A stretch of DNA of 64,000 nucleotides, taken from Burkholderiales bacterium (GTDB taxonomy: Bacteria > Pseudomonadota > Gammaproteobacteria > Burkholderiales > Casimicrobiaceae). The stretch spans positions 17,454 through 81,453 of the forward strand of contig JADYZP010000060.1 in NCBI GenBank assembly GCA_020853025.1. Reading direction: 5' to 3'. Both the position numbers and the translations under genes were made by a program. The notes under the pieces were generated by a model. That model was given only the letters and a program-made list of their open reading frames with translations, had not been told where the DNA came from and ran no database searches. Each line of letters begins with the position of its first letter. Position 1 is the stretch's first letter. Below are positions 44,177-53,081 of this stretch, piece by piece.

Positions 44177-46798
44177 ATGTTCCTCCGGAGAATCTTCAAT
44201 CTCCAAAAAAGGTCGGGCGACAGCGGCCCCCCGGAAGCGATTGCCGATTCGCTGGTCTCGCGTGCCGAGACCTCAGCAAGTGCGCCCGGTATCGATGGCG
44301 CCTCTCTTACCGAGGCGGCCGATGCCTTCGATTCCCAGGGAAGATTCCCGGAAGCGCTGGTCATGCTCGATGACGCGCTCGCACGCGCACCAGACGACGC
44401 GCGCCTGCATTCGCGGCGCGGCGCCACGCTGTATCGCTGGAACAGGGTGCACGAGGCGCGGGACGCATCGCTGCGCGCGGTGACGCTAGGGGGAGGCGAT
44501 TCGAATTTGCTGCGGCAGTTGGGCTGGTGCCTGCTGTGGACGTACGATTGCGAGGGCGCAGAGCTCTGGATGGCGAAAGCGGTCGAGGCCGATCCGGGCG
44601 ACTGGAAGGCGTATTTTGGCTGGGGCACAACCGCACTCGCCGCGGGGCGCGCCGATGATGCGCTTGTGCGGTTCAATCGCGCGCTCGAACTGGCGCCCGC
44701 GAGCGCCGAAACGCTGAACCAACTCGTCGTATGCCACCTCGATCTTCGCGACACCGATGCCGCGGAGGCATCGGCCCGTGCGGCGATCGCCATCGATGCG
44801 CAGCAATCTATGGCATGGGCGAATCTCGGTGTCGCGTTGGCGAGGCAGCGCCGGTTCGATGACGCGACGCTGCCCTTCGAGCGGGCGCTGGAACTGGAGG
44901 CAATCAGCGGCGATGTCACCGATACGTACGTCAACTACGGTAATTGCCTGCGCGACGCTGGACGCCTGGACGACGCGCTCGCGTTGTACGAGCGATCGTT
45001 GCCGGAAAGCCCGAACGCCAACGGCCACCTCGACTACGCGTTCACGCTCATGGCCGTCGGGCGTCTGGCCGAGGGCTTTCGCGAATACGAATTTCGGTGG
45101 ATCACCCACGCATTTCTGCGCCGCTACCCGAATGTCGATCGGCCGGCCTGGAACGGACAACCGCTGCAGGGGCGGACGGTTTTGCTGTGGGTCGAACAGG
45201 GATTCGGCGACACGATCCAGTTGGTGCGCTACATCCCGTTCGTCAAGGCGCTGGGTGCGACCGTCCTGTTGCTGGTGCGCGAAGGCCTGGAACAGGTGCT
45301 GCAGGCATGCGTTGGGGTCGACCGCATCATCGGCCGCGAGGAGCAGCTCCCACCGTTCGATTTCCACCTGCCCCTCATGAGCTTGCCGCGGGTGTTCGGC
45401 ACTGATCTCGACTCGATTCCAGCCGACGTCCCCTACCTGCGCCCCGACCCAGAGAAGGTACGGCATTGGCGTGCCCGGCTCGGCACGACGGCGAAGCGGC
45501 GCGTCGGCATCGTCTGGGCGGGCAACCCGGAACATTATAATGACCGCTTCCGTTCTATCGCGCTCGAAGAATTGCACCCGGTGCTCGCGACCGAGGGTGT
45601 TCAGTTCGTATCGCTGCAGAAGGAGCCTGCTGCCGCTCAGCTCGCCGCGCTGCCGCCGGAAATCGACATTGTCGACCTCGATCGGGAGTTGAAGGACTTC
45701 AGCGACACCGTTGCGGTCATCGACCTGCTGGACCTGGTATTGTGCGTCGACACCTCGGTGACGCATCTTGCTGGTGCGCTCGGCAAACCGATGTGGATAC
45801 TCTTGCCGCATCCCGCGGATTTTCGCTGGCTCCAGCAACGCGAGGACAGTCCGTGGTACCCGTCGGCGCGGCTTTTTCGGCAGGACTCGCGGCGCGATTG
45901 GCAGCCCGTGGTGCGGCAGGTGGCCGGTGCAATGGCGCAGTGGGTAAAGGGTCCCGCGGGAGCGCCGAGCGATGTCGCACGGTGCGAGCGGTCCGCAGCT
46001 GCGGCGCTGTGCCCGCAAAGTCCCGAAGCGTTCTTGGCTCGGCATAGGCCGGGTTGGAGCGCGGTCACGCGTGCGCGCCATGGGCTTGTCCAGTACCTGC
46101 CCGACGAGCCGTTCGAAGGTCCTGCGCTCGGCGTCTACGGCGAACATCGGCAAGCGCAGCTCGAATTTCTCGCGACGCTCGTCTGTGCCGGCGCCACGGT
46201 GATGGAGATCATGGCGGGCGTCGGCACGCATGCGATCGCGCTGGCGCGCAAGATCGGCCCGTCGGGCTTGTTGCTGGCCATCGAGCCGCGCAAGGTCGTC
46301 CATCGCATCCTGCGGCAGAACCTCGCCGCGAATGGTGCGCGCAACGCGACGGTCCTTTATCGCACGCTGGGCGCGGAGGCCGTCCCTGGTGCGGCGAACG
46401 GGCAGGCGCTGCGCGAAGCGACGACGACGGGCCGGATTCCGGAGAGCGACAGTGCGATCGACACACTCGACGGACTGCGTCTGCACCGTCTCGACGTCCT
46501 CAAGATCAACGAGGGCGCCGACGTCGAGGCGATCTTCGCCGGCGCCGGTGAATCGCTCTGGCGGCTGCGGCCGGTGCTTTTCGTCGCGGTAGGCGACGAG
46601 CAGGAGCTTGGGCGCGTACGTAACATCGCGCAGGGACTCGGCTATCGCTGCTGGCGGCATGTGTCCGTGCTCCGCAGTCCGGTAAACTTTAATTTGGTTG
46701 AATCGGAGCTGTTCGCCGGGCAAACCGCCCTGGCGCTCGTGGGTATCCCGGAGGAACGCGACGCGACTTTCCCGGCGAACGAGTGCGTAGAAATGTGA
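44177..46798 (+). CDS. Three-part protein: TPR repeats, GT9-like glycosyltransferase, FkbM-like domain
   Basis: A long protein (873 residues from ATG 44177; an upstream GTG/ATG could add 33). Residues about 40-310 are tetratricopeptide repeats (ALVMLDDALARAPDDARLHS, NLGVALARQRRFDDATLPFE). Residues about 360-600 resemble heptosyltransferase-type GT-B domains (LLWVEQGFGDTIQLVRYIP, RRVGIVWAGNPEHYNDRFRS, CVDTSVTHLAGALGKPMWIL). Residues about 660-860 resemble an FkbM methyltransferase (MEIMAGVGTHAIALARKIGP), but the usual KIDVEG motif is replaced by LKINEGADVEAI, so activity is doubtful. It starts the plus-strand half of the glycan island, next to pilA. Confidence 0.82.
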   Translation: MFLRRIFNLQKRSGDSGPPEAIADSLVSRAETSASAPGIDGASLTEAADAFDSQGRFPEALVMLDDALARAPDDARLHSRRGATLYRWNRVHEARDASLRAVTLGGGDSNLLRQLGWCLLWTYDCEGAELWMAKAVEADPGDWKAYFGWGTTALAAGRADDALVRFNRALELAPASAETLNQLVVCHLDLRDTDAAEASARAAIAIDAQQSMAWANLGVALARQRRFDDATLPFERALELEAISGDVTDTYVNYGNCLRDAGRLDDALALYERSLPESPNANGHLDYAFTLMAVGRLAEGFREYEFRWITHAFLRRYPNVDRPAWNGQPLQGRTVLLWVEQGFGDTIQLVRYIPFVKALGATVLLLVREGLEQVLQACVGVDRIIGREEQLPPFDFHLPLMSLPRVFGTDLDSIPADVPYLRPDPEKVRHWRARLGTTAKRRVGIVWAGNPEHYNDRFRSIALEELHPVLATEGVQFVSLQKEPAAAQLAALPPEIDIVDLDRELKDFSDTVAVIDLLDLVLCVDTSVTHLAGALGKPMWILLPHPADFRWLQQREDSPWYPSARLFRQDSRRDWQPVVRQVAGAMAQWVKGPAGAPSDVARCERSAAAALCPQSPEAFLARHRPGWSAVTRARHGLVQYLPDEPFEGPALGVYGEHRQAQLEFLATLVCAGATVMEIMAGVGTHAIALARKIGPSGLLLAIEPRKVVHRILRQNLAANGARNATVLYRTLGAEAVPGAANGQALREATTTGRIPESDSAIDTLDGLRLHRLDVLKINEGADVEAIFAGAGESLWRLRPVLFVAVGDEQELGRVRNIAQGLGYRCWRHVSVLRSPVNFNLVESELFAGQTALALVGIPEERDATFPANECVEM

Positions 46799-46858
46799 TA
46801 ATCGCGGAAGATCATCGAATATCGCGCATTTCGGGTGACCTGAGGGGGCTGATTGCTG

Positions 46859-47170
46859 ATGGGCATTCTGAATATTTTTGATACAAGCGAACTGGAGACG
46901 TTCGCGACGGCGCTCGCGGACGATTTGACGCGCCGCTTTCCTCCGGCGTCGGAGGCGCGGACCGACCCCGGCGTGCAGCACCAGATCAAGGTCATTCTGG
47001 AGGGGCTCTGTGCACGCGCCGTACGCTATCACCAGCAGCAGAAGCTCGGTGTGTACCGGAAGGCGAAGCTCGCCAATGTGTTCAAGTGGAGGCTGACGGA
47101 AGCCGGCTATAGCAAGGGCTTCGTCGAGCGCGCTACCAAGGAAGTCGCCACCAGCCTGGCGGTCAAGTAG
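46859..47170 (+). CDS. Hypothetical protein, 103 residues
   Basis: A small soluble protein starting at ATG 46859 with GAGGGGG upstream. It is helical and charged: ILNIFDTSELETFATALADD, then ARAVRYHQQQKLGVYRKAKL and YSKGFVERATKEVATSLAVK. No signal peptide, membrane segment or recognised motif. It sits between two TPR glycosyltransferase genes on the same strand, so it may be an accessory of that system. I do not recognise the family. Confidence 0.6.
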   Translation: MGILNIFDTSELETFATALADDLTRRFPPASEARTDPGVQHQIKVILEGLCARAVRYHQQQKLGVYRKAKLANVFKWRLTEAGYSKGFVERATKEVATSLAVK

Positions 47171-47346
47171 GTGACACCGGGCCCTCTCCGTCACCTGGCG
47201 ATGGCGCGCCTGGCAATCGTCCGATGTGCCTCCGCAGCCAGGATGGATGCCGTCGGTTCCAACCAAGTGCAACGTCGCCTGTGCATGCTTCCGCCGGATG
47301 CGGTGATGTGCAGAACGCGATACATCAACTCGGTTCCGCGGGCGTA

Positions 47347-49503
47347 ATGCCGTCTGGAAACAGACCCGCCGGGGAAGCCATCTCGCTCGTGCGCGCAATC
47401 GAAATCGCGGCAAGCCACCATCAGGCGGGCCGACTGTCCGAAGCCGAGAATATCTACCGGCAGGTGTTGGCCTTCGACCCGGACAATTTTGATGCGCTGC
47501 ACTTGCTCGGCGTAGTCGCGCTGCAACTGCAGCGGCACTCGGATGCCGTTGCGCTGATCGAGCGTGCGATGGAGCGGCAACCGGAGTCCGCGCAGGCCTT
47601 GAGCAATCTAGGCCTCGCCTATCGCGGACACGGCGACCTCGATCGGGCGCGCGCCGCTTTTGAGCAGGCGATCGCACTGGATCCTGCGTTCATCGGCGCG
47701 CGCAGCAACCTGGCTCTGGTTCTGCAAGCGCAGGGCAATGCGACGGCAGCGATGGAACAGTTGCGGGCGGTCATCGCGGACCAACCCGGTAATGTGGAGG
47801 CGCTGCACAATCTGGCAGGACTGTTGCAGGAACAAGGATGCGTCGAGGCGGCCGTCCCGTTGTACGACCAGGCTATCGCGCTGGTGCCGAATTTTGCCGA
47901 AGCGCATTTTAACCGTGCGCGTGCGCTCGATCGATTGCGTCGGCGGCCGGAGGCGATCGCGGGCTACCAGAAGGCCCTGTCGCTGAAACCGGACCTCCCT
48001 GGCCCCAATTACTGCCTCGCCACTTTGCTTTACACACAGGGACTCACGGTCGAGGCGATCGATTGCCTCGAGCAGGAGATCCGCAATAACCCGGAGTCGG
48101 TCGAGGCGCGATGGGCGCTCGCCATGGCACAGCTCGCCGGAGTCTATGGCGCAGGCGAGGCATCGGGTGACTACCGCGCTGCATTCGATACAGCACTGAC
48201 CGAACTCGATGGGTGGCTGACCGGCGATCGCATAGGGGGCGGGTGCCATACGGTCGGCAGCTATCCGCCTTTCTACCTCGCCTACGACGAGCAGAATAAC
48301 AAGGAGCTGCTTTCGCGATATGGCGACCTGTGTGCGCGCCTCATGAACCACTGGCAGGACACGAACGGACTGGTCTGCGGTCACGGACATCAGTGTGGAC
48401 CTGTTCGCGTGGGGATCATATCTGGGCACATTCGCAAGCATTCCGTCTGGACGGCCATCGTGAAAGGCTGGCTGCAAAGCATCGACGCTGCACGGGTATC
48501 GCTCCACGTGTTCCACACGGGAGATGCGGAGGATGAGGAAACGAACTGGGCGAAGGCTAGGGCGGCCTCGTACGACACGGCCGGCAGCGGTCTCGCCGAT
48601 TTCGTGCAGGCCATCCTCGCTCGGAACCTCGATGCAATCATCTTTCCGGAAGTCGGCATGGATCCGATGACGATCATGTTGGCGAGCATGCGTCTGGCGC
48701 CGGTGCAGATCGCGGCGTGGGGCCATCCCGAAACCTCCGGACTGCCGACCGTCGACTACTTTCTTTCCGCGGAATGCTTCGAGCCCGCCGACGCGCAGGA
48801 AAACTACCGCGAGCGGCTGGTGACAATGCCGAATCTGGGCTGTCACTATCGGCGCCTCGACATCACCCCTGAGGACCCGGATCTGCGCGCGCTGGGCCTC
48901 GACCCGACCCGGCCGATCCTCGTGTGTCCAGGAACACCATACAAGTATCGTCCGGAATATGACGGGATCCTGTTGGAGATCGCACGCGGGGCGCCGAGCG
49001 TGCAACTCGTCTTTTTCAGCTATAGCAACTGCGTGAATCAATCCGAGGTTCTGCGGTTGCGCCTCGCCCGCGCGTTCAGACAGGCTCGGCTACGCTTCGA
49101 CGATTGTGTTCGCTTCATTCCATGGTTGTCGTCGCAGCAGTTCTTCGGGCTTTTGCAGCACACGACCGCCTGTCTCGACACCGTCGGCTTCTCCGGCTTC
49201 AATACGGCGATGCAGGTGATCCAGTGCGGCGTGCCCCTCGTCACGTTGGAAGGGCGCTTCATGCGCGGAAGATTCGGCAGCGGCATCATGCGGAGGATGG
49301 GACTGGGCGAGCTGGTCGCAACGTCGAACAGGGAATACGCGGACCTCGCGGTGCGCCTTGCTACCGATGCGGGATTTCGCGAGCGCACACGCGCACGGAT
49401 AGTCGCGGCGCGAGGCGTTCTTTTCGACGACGTCGTGCCGGTTCGGGCACTTGAAGATTTTCTGGTCGATGTCACGCGGAGTAGTCGTGTCGATCATTGG
49501 TAG
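47347..49503 (+). CDS. TPR protein with GT41 (O-GlcNAc-transferase-like) domain
   Basis: About 718 residues from ATG 47347; ATG 47224 would add 41 residues of no evident homology. Seven or so tetratricopeptide repeats occupy residues about 15-290 (EAENIYRQVLAFDPDNFDAL, ALSNLGLAYRGHGDLDRARA). The C-terminal half is GT41-like: RVGIISGHIRKHSVWTAIVK, LDAIIFPEVGMDPMTIMLAS, VQIAAWGHPETSGLPTVDYF, LVCPGTPYKYRPEYDGILLE and LDTVGFSGFNTAMQVIQCGV. Cytoplasmic; likely glycosylates proteins. Its C-terminus overlaps the start of the next gene. Confidence 0.88.
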   Translation: MPSGNRPAGEAISLVRAIEIAASHHQAGRLSEAENIYRQVLAFDPDNFDALHLLGVVALQLQRHSDAVALIERAMERQPESAQALSNLGLAYRGHGDLDRARAAFEQAIALDPAFIGARSNLALVLQAQGNATAAMEQLRAVIADQPGNVEALHNLAGLLQEQGCVEAAVPLYDQAIALVPNFAEAHFNRARALDRLRRRPEAIAGYQKALSLKPDLPGPNYCLATLLYTQGLTVEAIDCLEQEIRNNPESVEARWALAMAQLAGVYGAGEASGDYRAAFDTALTELDGWLTGDRIGGGCHTVGSYPPFYLAYDEQNNKELLSRYGDLCARLMNHWQDTNGLVCGHGHQCGPVRVGIISGHIRKHSVWTAIVKGWLQSIDAARVSLHVFHTGDAEDEETNWAKARAASYDTAGSGLADFVQAILARNLDAIIFPEVGMDPMTIMLASMRLAPVQIAAWGHPETSGLPTVDYFLSAECFEPADAQENYRERLVTMPNLGCHYRRLDITPEDPDLRALGLDPTRPILVCPGTPYKYRPEYDGILLEIARGAPSVQLVFFSYSNCVNQSEVLRLRLARAFRQARLRFDDCVRFIPWLSSQQFFGLLQHTTACLDTVGFSGFNTAMQVIQCGVPLVTLEGRFMRGRFGSGIMRRMGLGELVATSNREYADLAVRLATDAGFRERTRARIVAARGVLFDDVVPVRALEDFLVDVTRSSRVDHW

Positions 49504-50473
49504 TCTCATCACCGACCTTTTCCGGTCGGAGGATCGCCATAGTCCGGTGAAAATCGACAATGACAGGACTCAGGGGGTAGAGGCGGCAATCTCCATCCAG
49601 GACCGGTATTTGAGTCTGCTTGTCGACTGTCTTCTCAACGCGATCTACCTGGAAAACGAAGTGCGGTTTCTCTATATCTTTTCCAACATAGTCGCCAATA
49701 GGCCGATCGATCCCGAGGCCGTGCGGCAGATTGCCTCCCGAATGCCGGAGATGTACGAGTCGGTACGCGCGAGGAGGGACGACGGACGTATATGGTGGAG
49801 ACTGAGCGTACCGAACGACGACGGGTCAGTTGCAGAGGTCGACTTGCGCAACGTCTGTCAGTTCTCGCATACGATGGTGGGTAGGCGACGGCTGCAGAAC
49901 GTGCTGTCCTGTCTCGATACCATCCGTCTGGAAATGGTGCCAGGCGATCTTGCGGAGGCGGGCGCCTGGCGCGGTGGGGCTAGCATTCTCATGCGGGGGT
50001 ACCTGGGCGCCTGGGACGTCCGGGACAAGACGGTGTGGGTCGCGGATTCCTTCGAGGGTTTGCCCAGGCCGTCCATGCCAGAGGATTCAGGCCACGACTT
50101 CAGCGCGGAACGCGAACCCATCCTGGCCGTGTCCCTGGAGGAAGTTCAGGAGAATTTTCGCCGATATGGACTACTCGATGGGCAGGTGCGTTTCCTGAAA
50201 GGTTGGTTCCGCGACACGCTCGTGTCGGCGCCCATCGGCCAGCTAGCCCTGCTGCGAGTGGACGGAGATCTATACGAGTCGACGATGGATGCCCTCGACG
50301 CGCTGTACGACAAGGTAGTCGCCGGTGGATTCGTGATCATCGATGACTATGGCGACTTCGAGCCATGCCGACGTGCGGTGGATGAATTTCGCGAGCGCAA
50401 GGGAATATCCGATCGAATCGAGACGATCGACTGGTCCGGTAGCTATTGGCGCAAGTCGACCTCGAAGGTTTGA
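49487..50473 (+). CDS. TylF/MycF-family SAM-dependent methyltransferase
   Basis: A 328-residue protein. The C-terminal two thirds hold the TylF pattern: LAEAGAWRGGASILMRGYL, VWVADSFEGLPRP, LLRVDGDLYESTMDALDALY and GGFVIIDDYGDFEPCRRAVD, with the metal-binding acidic pair IDDYG. Such enzymes O-methylate sugars. I chose GTG 49487 because GGAG lies five bases upstream; an earlier ATG (49469) or TTG (49451) would lengthen the overlap with the glycosyltransferase gene, currently 17 bases. Confidence 0.88.
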   Translation: MSIIGSLITDLFRSEDRHSPVKIDNDRTQGVEAAISIQDRYLSLLVDCLLNAIYLENEVRFLYIFSNIVANRPIDPEAVRQIASRMPEMYESVRARRDDGRIWWRLSVPNDDGSVAEVDLRNVCQFSHTMVGRRRLQNVLSCLDTIRLEMVPGDLAEAGAWRGGASILMRGYLGAWDVRDKTVWVADSFEGLPRPSMPEDSGHDFSAEREPILAVSLEEVQENFRRYGLLDGQVRFLKGWFRDTLVSAPIGQLALLRVDGDLYESTMDALDALYDKVVAGGFVIIDDYGDFEPCRRAVDEFRERKGISDRIETIDWSGSYWRKSTSKV

Positions 50474-50588
50474 ATGAGTGTGCGATCGCAGGTACCGCTC
50501 TCATCGCCGCGATCGGGTCGACACCATTTCGACGACGCGCGAATTGCGTCCCGGAACGGGTCGGCGAAAACCGGTGACCGGAGATCAG

Positions 50589-51662
50589 ATGAATAGCGCT
50601 TCGACGGTGGAAGCACAGGACTCCGTTGTGGGTCGTTGGCAAGATTACGTTGTCCGCGAGGTGTTCCGGATGATGCACCACATCGAAGAGGACAATTTCG
50701 ACGCGATCCGCTACCAGGCCGTCCCGCCGAACGCGTTCGTACCGGATTTCCACGCCGAGTATTTCTCATTCTTCCTGCGCCATGTCGCCGATTTCTTCGG
50801 CGCCCGGACGCTTCTCGAAGACGAGGCATCGCGCGCGCTTTTCGACCGGCTGGTGCTCTTCCGCATGCTGGGGCATCTTCACGTGCGCCTTCCGTTCAAC
50901 AACGAGGAAACCAAGGGTCATGGCGCGATTGTCGACCGCTGGCGCGTAGGCGAGACGGACGATATCGGGATGATCGGGCCACTCGGGATCTTCGAAGTTC
51001 CCCAGCGGAATACGAGTCCGATACGCCTCAAGTGCTGGCGCGAGAACGTCATGTGGACGTTTCTTACCGGGCAGTACTACTATCGACGCGATGGTGTCGA
51101 AATTGCTCCGATGGCCGGCGACCAGATCATCGATGCCGGAGGGTGCTTCGGTGATACGGCGGTGGCGTTCGCCGTGGCGGCAGGGCCTTCCGGACATGTT
51201 CACACGTTCGATCCGATCCCCAAGCATTGCGCGATCATTCGCGAGAACCTCGACATGAATCCCGGCCTGGCGCCGCGAATAACCGTGCATGAGTACGGTT
51301 TGTCGAACGCCCGCCGTGTGGGAAACGGGGTTGGACCCGCGATCGATGCGATCAATCCGGGAGCGACGGCATTCGACGAATCGCTTTCCACGATGACGCT
51401 CGACGATCTTGTCGACGACGGCAGCGTGCAGCGGGTCGATTTCATCAAGATGGACATCGAGGGCAGCGAGCTCGACGCCTTGCGTGGAGCCGAACGCGTG
51501 CTCCGCCGCGATCAGCCGCGCCTCGCCATTTCTCTCTATCACCGCCCGGAGGATTTCTTTGCGATTCCGCTCTTCATCCACGGACTGGGAATCGGTTATC
51601 GGTTTTACCTGGACCACTACAGCATTCATCGCGAGGAAACGGTCCTGTATGCGCAGGTATGA
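50589..51662 (+). CDS. FkbM-family methyltransferase
   Basis: A 357-residue protein from ATG 50589, with GGAG five bases upstream. The first 170 residues are an uncharacterised helical part (DYVVREVFRMMHHIEEDNFD). The FkbM domain follows: QIIDAGGCFGDTAVAFAVAA, HVHTFDPIPKHCAIIRENLD and the intact DFIKMDIEGSELDALRGAER. Predicted to O-methylate a sugar or amino-sugar. It is in the plus-strand operon after the TylF-type gene. Confidence 0.88.
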   Translation: MNSASTVEAQDSVVGRWQDYVVREVFRMMHHIEEDNFDAIRYQAVPPNAFVPDFHAEYFSFFLRHVADFFGARTLLEDEASRALFDRLVLFRMLGHLHVRLPFNNEETKGHGAIVDRWRVGETDDIGMIGPLGIFEVPQRNTSPIRLKCWRENVMWTFLTGQYYYRRDGVEIAPMAGDQIIDAGGCFGDTAVAFAVAAGPSGHVHTFDPIPKHCAIIRENLDMNPGLAPRITVHEYGLSNARRVGNGVGPAIDAINPGATAFDESLSTMTLDDLVDDGSVQRVDFIKMDIEGSELDALRGAERVLRRDQPRLAISLYHRPEDFFAIPLFIHGLGIGYRFYLDHYSIHREETVLYAQV

Positions 51663-51776
51663 AACCCTGATACGTCTCCATGATATCCGTTCGGTACGGG
51701 GAGCCGGCGCTTACCATCCAGGGTGGGTGGACGACCGCAACTCATCGCGCAATCGAGCGACGCGCACGAGTACAGC

Positions 51777-53027
51777 ATGAGCACGGTCATCTTTCTTTCC
51801 GGAAAGTCCGGAAACGATGCATTGGGGGCGGCGGGTCGCGCGCATCGCCGGTTGTACGAAGACCTGGGTCATGAGTTCGTCGAGGTCAACTTCGGCGACC
51901 CCGCTTCGCAGGAACTCTTCAACAGGACAATCAGCAAAGGCTCGATAGAGTTCGCCTTCGCTACCATGGGCATGGGGGCCGACCTCAAGGCCGCGACGCC
52001 TGATGGCCGCGAAGTCAACTTGTGGGAGGCGGCCCAGATTCCGTACCTTTCGCTGAACGGGGACTCGCCCGCCTATTACTTCGACCGCCATGTATCGACA
52101 AGTCCTTGGCACGCCTGCCTCTATTACTACCCCGAACACCTTGAACTGCGTAAGCGTTTCGACCCGAAGGCCGGCCTGCACGGCATCGTGCCGCCCATGC
52201 CCTTCGACATGGTCGACCGGTCGGAGGTCGACTTCGACCGCAAGGCGCAGGGCAAGCTGCTGTTCATGAAGAACGGCAACGACCCGGCGAAGCTCGTTGC
52301 CAGTTGGCGCGAAGCCATGCCGGCGGACACCTTCATCATGCTGGTCGACCTCGCGGGTGAATTGGCCGCCGACCTCGACGGACCTGCCGGCAGCGACATC
52401 GACGCCATTGTGACGGCTTCGTTTCTAGGTCGGGGATGGGACATCAGCGAATTCGCCAGGCTTCGCCTGTTTTTCATCGCCCAGCTCGACGACTATTTGC
52501 GGCGGGTGAAGAGCACGATGGTGGCGGATGCGATCGCCGATTTCCCCGTGCAGATCCAGGGAATGAACTGGGAGCACATGGACTTCTCCGGACGTCGCGC
52601 GACCTATATCAAGGGCGGTGACTACTCTGCGTCCCGCCAGCAGATCATCGATTCGCTGGGACTGATCGACATGTCGCCGAATACCCAGCGCGCGCCGCAC
52701 GATCGACCGATGCGGGCGTTTGGACTCTGGACGTTGTGCCTGACCAATCGGCAGAGCTTCTTCGAGCAGAATTTCAGCCGCGCCTCCGAGTTCACCTATC
52801 GGTTCGACAAGGGCAACCTGCAGGAGCTGATAACGGCAGTGCTGGCGCATCCGAAGCGTTACATGGAATTGGGCCAGGACGTTGCGGAGCAATTCCGCAA
52901 GGGGCGCCGGCCGGAGGCCTTTGCCGAATACATGGTGGCCACCGCAGGCCATGTGCGGCTGGCCTGTGGACCGCGTCTACCGGGACTGCAGGATTATTTC
53001 GGGTGGCCGCCCGCGACGCTCGGGTGA
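51777..53027 (+). CDS. Uncharacterised GT-B-like protein (CgeB-type glycosyltransferase?)
   Basis: A 416-residue soluble protein. The start TVIFLSGKSGNDALGAAGRA looks like the first strand and loop of a GT-B fold; LLFMKNGNDPAKLVASWREA begins the second half; the end, QELITAVLAHPKRYMELGQD then VAEQFRKGRRPEAFAEYMV, resembles the C-terminal helices of family 1 glycosyltransferases and CgeB-like proteins. No confident family assignment. It is the last plus-strand gene before the convergent operon, and its position argues for a glycan role. Confidence 0.65.
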   Translation: MSTVIFLSGKSGNDALGAAGRAHRRLYEDLGHEFVEVNFGDPASQELFNRTISKGSIEFAFATMGMGADLKAATPDGREVNLWEAAQIPYLSLNGDSPAYYFDRHVSTSPWHACLYYYPEHLELRKRFDPKAGLHGIVPPMPFDMVDRSEVDFDRKAQGKLLFMKNGNDPAKLVASWREAMPADTFIMLVDLAGELAADLDGPAGSDIDAIVTASFLGRGWDISEFARLRLFFIAQLDDYLRRVKSTMVADAIADFPVQIQGMNWEHMDFSGRRATYIKGGDYSASRQQIIDSLGLIDMSPNTQRAPHDRPMRAFGLWTLCLTNRQSFFEQNFSRASEFTYRFDKGNLQELITAVLAHPKRYMELGQDVAEQFRKGRRPEAFAEYMVATAGHVRLACGPRLPGLQDYFGWPPATLG

Positions 53028-53081
53028 TCCCGAGCAGGGGCGTCAACAGCGCACCACATTACTCACGGGCCGGTAAGTGGG

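Noticed and set aside
44486..47677. 1063-codon minus-strand open frame
   Set aside because: Runs antisense through three well-supported genes; Arg-rich shadow with no motif, caused by GC-biased codon use.
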